Of a DNA stretch of 5,414 bases, positions 1 to 5,390 are shown piece after piece. The notes beneath the pieces are model-generated. The model did not search any database, was not told where the DNA came from, and saw only the letters and a program-made list of their open reading frames with translations. The stretch lies in assembly GCA_030630245.1 (NCBI GenBank), contig DAOVNL010000073.1, positions 1 to 5,414 on the forward strand. The letters are read 5' to 3'. The DNA comes from Candidatus Omnitrophota bacterium. Lineage in GTDB: Bacteria; Omnitrophota; Gorgyraeia; B26-G9. Position 1 is the first letter of the stretch. Each line of letters begins with the position of its first letter. Position numbers and translations under genes: made by a program.

Positions 1-119
1 AATAACTGTCTTGCCTCCTCTTCTGAAATCCGCGTGTCCCCGAGAAATAACTGCGCATTAAAATTCAGGATTGCATCCATACCCACAAAAGATGGCCTGG
101 AATCGCCAACGCTAAGACG
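1..119 (-). CDS. SNF2-family helicase fragment (partial, cut at both ends)
   Basis: Read on the minus strand from about 119 down to 3 there is one open frame with no stop. It includes [20 protein letters not shown] followed by [17 protein letters not shown]. This resembles the segment of bacterial SNF2/HepA-type helicases just before the SNF2 ATPase core (the DUF3670 / SNF2-associated region), where phrases like 'GLDALLDF..ALG...LSEEE' recur; this rests on memory of the family, not a search. Such proteins are DNA-dependent ATPases that remodel protein-DNA complexes. The fragment runs off the left edge. On the other side it ends abruptly where RNase Y sequence begins on the opposite strand. 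The in-frame ATG at 122-120 lies on that junction and is probably not a true start, because this motif lies deep inside the protein in full-length relatives. No Walker motifs are visible, as they would lie further left. Confidence 0.6.
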
Positions 120-849
120 CATACACCCTGCCCGTATCGAAGAAGTTGTCGGTAAGATAAAAAAGGAAATGGAGCAGAGCATAAAAGAAGAAGGAGAGAA
201 AGTTTCCTTTGATGTCGGCGTGCAGAGAATTCATCCCGCGATAATCAAACTTTTAGGCCGTTTGAAATATAGAACAAGCTATGGGCAGAATGTGCTGCAG
301 CACTCTAAAGAAGCGGCATTTATTATGGGATTGCTTGCCGGCCAGCTTAAGCTTGATATAACTCTGGCAAAAAGAATCGGTTTATTCCATGATCTGGGAA
401 AAGCCGTAGACCATGAGCTGGAGGGAACTCATGCGGCAATAGGTGCTGAGCTTGCAAGAAAATACGGCGAAAACCAGGCCGTAGTGGATGCAATCGCGGC
501 GCATCATGATGAGGCTGAGTCTAACTCCATATATGGAGTGCTTGTACAGGCAGCAGACGCGATCAGCGCGACAAGGCCTGGCGCGCGCCGGGAAACCCTG
601 GAGATATATATTAAACGTCTTGAAAAACTGGAATCAATTGCCGATTCATTCAAAGGCGTTGATAAGTCCTTTGCTATACAGGCCGGCCGTGAGATCAGGG
701 TTATCGTTCATCCGGATAAGGTCGGGGACCAGGAAGCAACAATCCTTGCCCGGGATATTACCAAGAAGATCGAGAATGAACTTGAATACCCAGGCCAGGT
801 AAAAGTAACAGTGATCCGGGAAAAGCGGATTGTCGAATACGCAAAATAA
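118..849 (+). CDS. rny: Ribonuclease Y, C-terminal part (5'-truncated at a junction)
   Basis: RNase Y is the membrane-anchored endoribonuclease that starts mRNA turnover in many bacteria. Homology begins abruptly at the codon for R in [11 protein letters not shown] (118) and runs to the natural stop at 847-849, about 243 residues, matching the C-terminal half of the roughly 520-residue family. The HD domain is intact: H in QHSKEAA (301-303), the HD pair in [11 protein letters not shown] (388-393), H in EGTHAAIG, then AAHHDE, and D in [16 protein letters not shown]. The C-terminal region ends in [14 protein letters not shown], as is usual for the family. Missing are the N-terminal membrane helix, the long coiled coil and the KH domain with its GREGRNIR signature. 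The reading frame stays open back to position 1, and a GTG exists at 34, but those residues do not resemble KH sequence, so I do not accept that start. ymdB follows 67 bp later, a pairing conserved in many bacteria. The truncation is either an assembly chimera or a real rearrangement. Confidence 0.93.
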   Translation, partial: RIHPARIEEVVGKIKKEMEQSIKEEGEKVSFDVGVQRIHPAIIKLLGRLKYRTSYGQNVLQHSKEAAFIMGLLAGQLKLDITLAKRIGLFHDLGKAVDHELEGTHAAIGAELARKYGENQAVVDAIAAHHDEAESNSIYGVLVQAADAISATRPGARRETLEIYIKRLEKLESIADSFKGVDKSFAIQAGREIRVIVHPDKVGDQEATILARDITKKIENELEYPGQVKVTVIREKRIVEYAK

Positions 850-850
850 A

Positions 851-878
851 ACAGAAAACAGAGGGCAGAGGACAGAGA
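851..878 (+). repeat. Four tandem 7-bp units, ACAGARR type
   Basis: Directly after the rny stop come ACAGAAA (851-857), ACAGAGG (858-864), GCAGAGG (865-871) and ACAGAGA (872-878), an exact period of seven. Another GCAGAGG stands alone at 905-911, where it forms the Shine-Dalgarno sequence of ymdB. The array is short and degenerate. It resembles the heptameric simple repeats found between genes in some bacterial genomes. Whether it has a function is unknown. Confidence 0.7.
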
Positions 879-906
879 TTTTTTCTGACTTTTGATCTCT
901 CATTGC

Positions 907-911
907 AGAGG
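907..911 (+). promoter_or_regulatory. Ribosome binding site of ymdB
   Basis: AGAGG ends five bases before the GTG at 917, a normal Shine-Dalgarno spacing. It supports the GTG as the start, as does the protein beginning MKILMIGDVVG, which lines up with the family's N-terminus. Confidence 0.65.
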
Positions 912-916
912 TTAAC

Positions 917-1705
917 GTGAAGATATTAATGATTGGGGACGTAGTAGGAGAGCCTGGAAGACGCGCGGTCAGAAAAGGCATCGCTTCTTTACGGAAGCGC
1001 GAACAAATAGATTTTGTGATCGCTAATGGTGAAAACTCTGCGGGAGGCTCAGGAATAACCGCTAAAATTTATAATGAACTTATCAGCTGCGGTGTTGACG
1101 TACTTACCTCAGGGGATCATATTTTTAAGAGAAAGGAAATAGTCGAGATATTGAATTTCCACGAAAGATTGATTAGGCCGGCCAATTATCCGGATGAGGT
1201 CCCGGGCAGCGGATATGTTGTGGCCAGGGCCTCCAATGGCGAAAAAGTAGGCGTGCTCAATGTAAACGGCAGAGTTTTTATGGAGCCCCTCGATTGTCCT
1301 TTCCGCAAGGCGCAAGAGCTGATTCAAATAATCAAGAAAGAAACTCCGATCATAATCGTTGATGTCCATGCGGAAGCAACCAGTGAAAAAGTTGCCATGG
1401 GGTGGTATCTTAACGGCCAGGTAAGCGCGGTATTAGGAACTCATACCCATGTGCAAACCGCGGATGAGCGCGTTCTTCCTGAAGCAGACCATACAGCTTA
1501 TATCACAGATGTGGGCATGAGCGGTCCGATCGATTCGGTAATAGGCAGAAAAGTTGAGCAGGTACTTCCGCGGTTCTTAAATCATACTCCAATGAGATTT
1601 GAAGTTGCCGATAAAAATGTGCAGCTGCAGGGAGTTATTATACAAGTAGATAAGGATAGCGGAAAAGCAGAGGCGATAAAAAGAGTGCAAGAAAAAATTT
1701 CATAA
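917..1705 (+). CDS. ymdB: YmdB-family metallophosphoesterase (TIGR00282), 2',3'-cAMP phosphodiesterase type
   Basis: This is a complete 262-residue protein, the family's usual length (B. subtilis YmdB about 264). YmdB hydrolyses cyclic nucleotides such as 2',3'-cAMP with a dinuclear metal centre in the cytoplasm, and in Bacillus it affects the choice between biofilm and motility and is linked to RNase Y. The metal-site motifs are in order: GDVVG with D8, NGENSAGG with E39 and N40, SGDHIF at 65-70, DVHAEATSEK with H151, and GTHTHVQTADE with H176 and H178. The fold continues through YITDVGMSGP (195-204), also typical. One deviation is seen: the usual GNH motif reads GDH, so the metal-ligand asparagine near position 67 is aspartate. 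The start is GTG with AGAGG five bases upstream. The gene lies 67 bp after rny and is probably co-transcribed with it. No clear terminator follows. The family assignment is secure; substrate specificity is inferred. Confidence 0.93.
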   Translation: MKILMIGDVVGEPGRRAVRKGIASLRKREQIDFVIANGENSAGGSGITAKIYNELISCGVDVLTSGDHIFKRKEIVEILNFHERLIRPANYPDEVPGSGYVVARASNGEKVGVLNVNGRVFMEPLDCPFRKAQELIQIIKKETPIIIVDVHAEATSEKVAMGWYLNGQVSAVLGTHTHVQTADERVLPEADHTAYITDVGMSGPIDSVIGRKVEQVLPRFLNHTPMRFEVADKNVQLQGVIIQVDKDSGKAEAIKRVQEKIS

Positions 1706-1739
1706 TAATACGCGTATAGTTTTGGGAAAATACCGATGT

Positions 1740-1854
1740 CCTGCCGAATTATAAATAATCCTGTAGGGACAATTAAATGTTTAAAAATAAACCTATATCA
1801 ATTCACTTCACACTGGCCGAAACCCGCGCCATATTTGGCACAGCTTCCGGCAGG
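1740..1854. repeat. Distant inverted repeat in the ymdB-atpE gap
   Basis: CCTGCCG at 1740-1746 is the exact reverse complement of CGGCAGG at 1848-1854. With a one-base bulge the match extends: CCTGCCGAA on the left against the complement of TTCCGGCAGG on the right. Between the arms lie two weak small hairpins, TCCT-GTA-GGGA (1759-1769) and GCC-ATATTT-GGC (1829-1839, inner arms about three pairs). It could be the ends of a degraded miniature element, a structured leader RNA, or chance. Confidence 0.3.
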
Positions 1855-1872
1855 TTAGACGAAAATTGTTGA
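1777..1872 (+). CDS. Possible 31-residue small protein, unrecognised
   Basis: An ATG at 1777 opens 31 codons ending in TGA at 1870-1872. AGGGA at 1765-1769 lies seven bases upstream, an ideal Shine-Dalgarno spacing. The peptide starts MFKNKPISIHFTLAETRAIF, is mixed in charge, has no hydrophobic segment and ends in cysteine. I do not recognise it. It sits alone between ymdB and the promoter of the ATPase operon, and its last codons overlap the proposed -35 box. Against it: 31 codons is short enough to occur by chance, and the region also contains an inverted repeat. It may also be the relic of a longer gene. Confidence 0.25.
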   Translation: MFKNKPISIHFTLAETRAIFGTASGRLDENC

Positions 1873-1896
1873 AAACTCATCTGTACATTGTATAAT
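1869..1896 (+). promoter_or_regulatory. Sigma70-type promoter for the V/A-ATPase operon
   Basis: TTGAAA (1869-1874, five of six consensus bases) and TATAAT (1891-1896, perfect) are separated by 16 bp. Transcription would start near 1903, giving an AT-rich leader of about 90 nt before atpE. It is the best promoter in the window and lies in the largest intergenic gap, upstream of a tight gene cluster. Confidence 0.7.
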
Positions 1897-1982
1897 AATC
1901 TACACTGTCTTTGTTTAAAAATTCAAATTAAAAAACACATTATATTTATATTGCTGATTTTATTAAACCCTGATTTAAAAAA

Positions 1983-1989
1983 GAGGTGG
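1983..1989 (+). promoter_or_regulatory. Ribosome binding site of atpE
   Basis: GAGGTGG lies three bases before the ATG at 1993, or about four from the GAGGTG core. It decides the start: the frame is open back to a TTG at 1888, but that extension overlaps the -10 box of the promoter and has no Shine-Dalgarno sequence. Confidence 0.8.
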
Positions 1990-1992
1990 AAA

Positions 1993-2619
1993 ATGACGGA
2001 TAAACTGGAAAAACTTACTAAGCGGATATATGACGAAGGCATTGGAAAGGCGAAGGAAGAGGCAGAAAACATTATTAAAGCGGCTGAGGCGGAAAAGAGA
2101 AAGATCCTGCGCGCGGCCAGGGAAGAGGCACAGGATATAACCAATGTTGCCAGGAAAGATGCTGATGAGCTGAAACACAGGGTAGCTTCTGAGGTGCGCA
2201 TGGCCAGCCAGCAGTCACTGGCCTTGCTCAGGCAGAAAATAACCGATTTTATATGCGTAAAGGTATCGGAGTCTTCTGCTAATGGTTTATTCGATGATCC
2301 GGATTTTTTAAAAAATATAGTTGAAACGGTTATGAAAGAATGGGTGTCCTCCGAATGTAAAAGAGGACAGGTATTTTATATAAAATTTCCGAAGAAGATG
2401 CAGGCACAGATCCAGGATTATTTCCTGGAAAAGGGTAAAAAGGAGCTGGATAAAGAACTGAAGATCGAATTTGACGAAAAAATAAAAAGCGGCTTTGTAA
2501 TCAGCCCTAAAGACGGCAGTTACAGGATTGGTTTCACAGAGGAAGATTTTAAGGCGCTTATAGAATATTTTTTGCGCCCGCGTGTAAAGAAATTTCTTTT
2601 TAAGGATGAATCTAAATAA
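1993..2619 (+). CDS. atpE: V/A-type ATPase subunit E (peripheral stalk)
   Basis: The product has 208 residues, close to the usual 185-210 for subunit E (also called NtpE). Subunit E forms the peripheral stalk that clamps the catalytic A3B3 head to membrane subunit I and resists rotation. Residues about 4-90 are a highly charged, alanine-rich helix (for example KEEAENIIKAAEAEKRKIL) of coiled-coil character. Residues about 100-208 form the globular domain that contacts the head, with SGFVISPKDGSYRIGFTEED (166-185) and a C-terminal EYFLRPRVKKFLF, both typical of the family. The ATG is supported by the GAGGTGG site. It is the first gene of the operon, behind a strong promoter, and its stop overlaps the next start in TAATG. 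The usual coiled-coil partner (subunit G/H) is not encoded just upstream, as in other operons of this layout. Confidence 0.88.
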   Translation: MTDKLEKLTKRIYDEGIGKAKEEAENIIKAAEAEKRKILRAAREEAQDITNVARKDADELKHRVASEVRMASQQSLALLRQKITDFICVKVSESSANGLFDDPDFLKNIVETVMKEWVSSECKRGQVFYIKFPKKMQAQIQDYFLEKGKKELDKELKIEFDEKIKSGFVISPKDGSYRIGFTEEDFKALIEYFLRPRVKKFLFKDESK

Positions 2620-3443
2620 TGAGCAGACATTATTACTATTTTATCGCGTCTCTTCCCCAGTTGCGCCTTGATGATTATAAAGAGCCTTACCGCGTGGATG
2701 AATTTGTCTGGGAACTTCGTGAGAATCTTACACCTGTTCACAGCGCGTATGTGCGGGATGTCCTGCGTGTTTATGATAACGCGCATATCGTGGATTGCGT
2801 GCTGGAAAACCAGAAGCCTTGGGTTTTACACAAAGGCAATTGGACATTTGATGAGTTTAAGAAAAAAATGCCTTTTAGCGAAGACGATACTGATGTTTAT
2901 ATAGCTTGTTTTATGAAAGAATTCAGCCAGCTCAAACAAAATACCCGGAAAATTTCAAGAGTTGATATCGAAAGAGTGGTTTGGCAGATGTTTTATTCTA
3001 AAATGATCAACCATGATAACAACTTTATCCGCCGTTACTTCTCTTTTGATCTGGAGCTCAGGAATGTTCTGGCTTGTTTAAATAAGCGGAAATTTAACCT
3101 TTCTCATGATATTCTGATGCGTGTAGGCGATAACGGCGTAATGGACAAATTGAGTTCATCAACGGCTACTGACTTTGGATTATCCAAAGAGCTGGATTAT
3201 ATCCCGGGATTGCTGGATGCTTTTTCAAAGAAAGACAGCGTTAATATTGAAAAATTCACAGACCAGCTGCGCTGGGAAATGATTGACCAGATAAACTCAC
3301 TCGCTTATTTTCAGATCGATGTTTTACTGGGTTATCTTATTAAGCTTATGCTTGTGGAGCGGTGGATATTTCTTGATGAGGTCACAGGTAAAGAGGGTTT
3401 TCAAAAAGTAACGGAAATTAAAACAGAAGAAGTATATCAATAG
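2619..3443 (+). CDS. DUF2764 family protein of V/A-ATPase operons
   Basis: This 274-residue protein begins SRHYYYFIASLPQL, the family's characteristic opening. DUF2764 genes sit between atpE and atpA in Chlamydiae, Bacteroidetes and related operons (the position of Chlamydia CT309). No reaction is known. It is predicted soluble and mostly helical, with no signal peptide or membrane helix. Residues 143-159 read FDLELRNVLACLNKRKF, and 231-258 read FQIDVLLGYLIKLMLVERWI followed by FLDEVTGK. Both resemble in pattern the 'D..N....LR.K' and 'YL..K..EI.N.R.I..GK' helices of subunit C (AC39 family), the socket joining the central stalk to the K ring. That role is inference. The ATG shares its A with the atpE stop, which suggests translational coupling; AAGGA at 2602-2606 is a rather distant Shine-Dalgarno sequence. 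An 18-bp gap leads to atpA. Confidence 0.85.
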   Translation: MSRHYYYFIASLPQLRLDDYKEPYRVDEFVWELRENLTPVHSAYVRDVLRVYDNAHIVDCVLENQKPWVLHKGNWTFDEFKKKMPFSEDDTDVYIACFMKEFSQLKQNTRKISRVDIERVVWQMFYSKMINHDNNFIRRYFSFDLELRNVLACLNKRKFNLSHDILMRVGDNGVMDKLSSSTATDFGLSKELDYIPGLLDAFSKKDSVNIEKFTDQLRWEMIDQINSLAYFQIDVLLGYLIKLMLVERWIFLDEVTGKEGFQKVTEIKTEEVYQ

Positions 3444-3452
3444 AATATTTGT

Positions 3453-3457
3453 GGAGG
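3453..3457 (+). promoter_or_regulatory. Ribosome binding site of atpA
   Basis: GGAGG lies four to five bases before the ATG at 3462, a strong if slightly close match, in the 18-bp gap after the DUF2764 stop. It confirms the atpA start and suggests atpA has its own efficient initiation. Confidence 0.8.
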
Positions 3458-3461
3458 AATC

Positions 3462-5219
3462 ATGGCGACAAAAGGGAAGGTTATTGGTGTTGTCTCTAAT
3501 CTGGTAACAATAGAAGTGGACGGGCCGGTAAGTCAAAATGAGATCTGTTATATTGATTTAGACGGTATAAAGCTTAAAGCGGAGGTTATTAAAATTCATG
3601 GAAACCGTGTCTTTACGCAGGTCTTTGAAAGTACACGGGGACTGCGTTTCGACTGTCCTGTAGAATTCACAGAGCATATGCTTGAGGTTGAACTCGGGCC
3701 CGGCCTTCTTTCGAAAAAATATGACGGCCTGCAGAATGATCTTGAGGCAATGAGCGGGGTATTCTTGAAAAGAGGAGAATTAACAGCGGGATTTTCTTAT
3801 AAACAAAAATGGGATTTTGTTCCGGTTGCCTTGATAGGCGACCGTGTTAAAGCGGGGGATTTTCTCGGTGAGGTCAATGAGAACTGGATCAAACATAAAA
3901 TTATGGTGCCTTTTGCACTTGTTGGTTTATGGCAAATAGAATCAATCGCCAAAGAAGGCTCATATACGGTAAAAGATACCATTGCCGTGTTAAAAGACAA
4001 GGACGCTAATAAACAGAAGATCAGCATGATGCAGCGCTGGCCGGTAAAAGTACCGATTCGTGCCTATACGGAGAAGCCTATATCTTATAAGCTGCTTCAG
4101 ACAGGAATCAGGGTTATTGATACGGTAAATCCCATAGTAGAGGGAGGCACAGGATTTATTCCCGGCCCCTTTGGGTGCGGCAAGACAGTTTTGCAGCATA
4201 TTATTGCCGCTAATGCCCAGGTTGATATGGTAATTATCTGCGCTTGCGGAGAAAGAGCGAATGAGGTGGTGGAGATTTTTAAGGAATATCCGGAACTCAA
4301 AGATCCGTTTACCGGCCGCAAACTTATTGAACGCACGATTATTATTTGTAATACTTCCAATATGCCCGTAGCCGCGCGGGAGGCCTCTGTTTACACAGCA
4401 GCGACAATTGCCGAGTATTACCGTCAAATGGGGTTGAAGATATTACTTCTGGCGGATTCAACATCGCGTTGGGCTCAGGCATTAAGAGAGATGTCCAACC
4501 GAATGGAAGAATTGCCGGGCCCGGACGCTTTTCCCATGGATTTGACGGCGATTGTGGCTAATTTTTATTCAAGAGCAGGCCTGGTGGAGCTCTCTAACGG
4601 GCAGACTGGATCGATCACCTTTATCGGAACTGTTTCTCCTGCCGGAGGGAATTTAAAAGAGCCGGTAACCGAATCGACAAAAAAGGTAGCCCGCTGTTTT
4701 TATGCTCTTTCCCAGAAACGCGCTGACAGCAAGAGATATCCTTCGATAGATACAATAGAAAGCTATTCCAAATACCTTGAATACAAGGAAGTGCAGGAAT
4801 ATATGGAGGAAAACCTGGAACCGCATTGGATCGAAAAGGTTTTATATATCCGCGACGTCTTACTTAGAGGAAAAGAGGCAGATGATCAGATAAATATTTT
4901 AGGCGATGACAGCGTGCCTGTTGAATATCACGAGCGTTACTGGAAATCTGAACTGATCGACTTCGGATTTCTGCAGCAGGATGCTTTTGACGATGTTGAT
5001 AAAGCGACACCAATGGACAGGCAAAAATACATGATGGATGTTGTATACAATATTTGCAAGGCAGACTTCAGATTTGAAAATTTTGAGGGAGTTGCCGATT
5101 ACTTTAAAAAAATCATAAATATAATAAAGCAGATGAATTATTCTAAATTTCAAGAGGAAAAATTTAAGAAGTTTGAAGATGAACTGCAAAGCACTGTAAT
5201 GGAACGAAAGGTTAATTGA
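3462..5219 (+). CDS. atpA: V/A-type ATPase catalytic subunit A
   Basis: The product is complete at 585 residues (relatives 578-593). Subunit A (NtpA) binds and hydrolyses or makes ATP in the A3B3 head on the cytoplasmic side of the membrane. In order: an N-terminal beta-barrel (about 1-70), the A-specific insertion or bulge (about 110-190, with GDRVKAGDFLGEV, HKIMVPF and YTVKDTIAVL), MMQRWPVKVP (189-198), the P-loop GPFGCGKT (235-242, K241), CGERANE (262-268; E264 and R265 match the catalytic Glu and Arg), RTIIICNTSNMPVAAREASV (291-310), Walker B LLLADSTSRWAQALREMS (328-345), GTVSPAGGNLKEPVT (389-403) and a helical C-terminal domain. The motifs ACGERA and NTSNMPVAAREASVYT mark the Chlamydiae/Bacteroidetes-like branch rather than the archaeal or Thermus type. 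The cysteine in the P-loop is unusual. Whether the enzyme pumps H+ or Na+ cannot be told without subunits K and I. The expected next gene, atpB, is not reached. Confidence 0.97.
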   Translation: MATKGKVIGVVSNLVTIEVDGPVSQNEICYIDLDGIKLKAEVIKIHGNRVFTQVFESTRGLRFDCPVEFTEHMLEVELGPGLLSKKYDGLQNDLEAMSGVFLKRGELTAGFSYKQKWDFVPVALIGDRVKAGDFLGEVNENWIKHKIMVPFALVGLWQIESIAKEGSYTVKDTIAVLKDKDANKQKISMMQRWPVKVPIRAYTEKPISYKLLQTGIRVIDTVNPIVEGGTGFIPGPFGCGKTVLQHIIAANAQVDMVIICACGERANEVVEIFKEYPELKDPFTGRKLIERTIIICNTSNMPVAAREASVYTAATIAEYYRQMGLKILLLADSTSRWAQALREMSNRMEELPGPDAFPMDLTAIVANFYSRAGLVELSNGQTGSITFIGTVSPAGGNLKEPVTESTKKVARCFYALSQKRADSKRYPSIDTIESYSKYLEYKEVQEYMEENLEPHWIEKVLYIRDVLLRGKEADDQINILGDDSVPVEYHERYWKSELIDFGFLQQDAFDDVDKATPMDRQKYMMDVVYNICKADFRFENFEGVADYFKKIINIIKQMNYSKFQEEKFKKFEDELQSTVMERKVN

Positions 5220-5302
5220 AAAGAAATTAGCCTGGCGAGGTTTAATTCAATGAGACTTAGAGCTTTTATCAGCATAGCTGAAAAAAACTCTGTAGTCGAA
5301 TT

Positions 5303-5334
5303 GACCCTGAACGACCGAAGGGAGTCGAAGGGTC
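5303..5334. repeat. REP-like palindrome 1 (GACCCT...AGGGTC)
   Basis: GACCCT (5303-5308) pairs with AGGGTC (5329-5334), and inside it CGAC (5312-5315) pairs with GTCG (5324-5327), leaving an 8-base loop and a small asymmetric bulge. The sequence type (GACCCTGAACGA...GTCGAAGGGTC) resembles an interspersed palindrome I recall from many environmental bacterial genomes; I could not check copy number. It lies 83 bp after the atpA stop. No T-run follows, so it is not a typical terminator. Confidence 0.65.
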
Positions 5335-5340
5335 TCGGGT

Positions 5341-5363
5341 TTAATTCCCCGCAGCTTGCTGCG
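5341..5363. repeat. REP-like palindrome 2, right arm degenerate
   Basis: The hairpin core CGCAG-CTTG-CTGCG (5350-5363) is preceded by CCC that would pair with GGG, but the right flank reads CAAAAG, so the outer stem is lost. It shares its core, and TTTAATT/TTCGAT-like leader positions, with palindrome 3, and is probably a decayed copy of the same element. Confidence 0.6.
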
Positions 5364-5390
5364 CAAAAGTTATGAGGGATAAACCTTCGA

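Noticed and set aside
34..117. GTG at 34 as the start of a shortened RNase Y
   Set aside because: Residues before RIHPARIEE do not resemble RNase Y, the frame is open to the window edge, and no ribosome binding site is seen. The opposite strand reads better as a helicase fragment.
874..900. AGAGAT...ATCTCT hairpin after rny as a terminator
   Set aside because: Six AT-rich pairs with a 15-base loop and no following T-run; too weak, and ymdB follows closely.
1708..1717. ATACGCGTAT perfect 10-bp palindrome just after ymdB
   Set aside because: Short and isolated, without flanking operator-like repeats; not enough to call a binding site.
1722..1755. Second promoter (TTGGGA / TATAAA) after ymdB
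   Set aside because: The spacer is 22 bp, too long for a sigma70 promoter.
1888..1992. N-terminal extension of atpE from TTG 1888 with a hydrophobic, membrane-like stretch
   Set aside because: It overlaps the TATAAT box, lacks a Shine-Dalgarno sequence, and family members start at the MTDKLEK-like position, where GAGGTGG is well placed.
3990..4427. 145-codon antisense frame inside atpA
   Set aside because: A shadow of the well-conserved atpA coding frame, with no ribosome binding site and no recognisable domain.
5250..5375. 41-codon ORF after atpA starting MRLRAFISIAEKN
   Set aside because: More than half of it is translated palindromic repeat, it resembles no ATPase subunit B, and its GCGAGG site is only fair.
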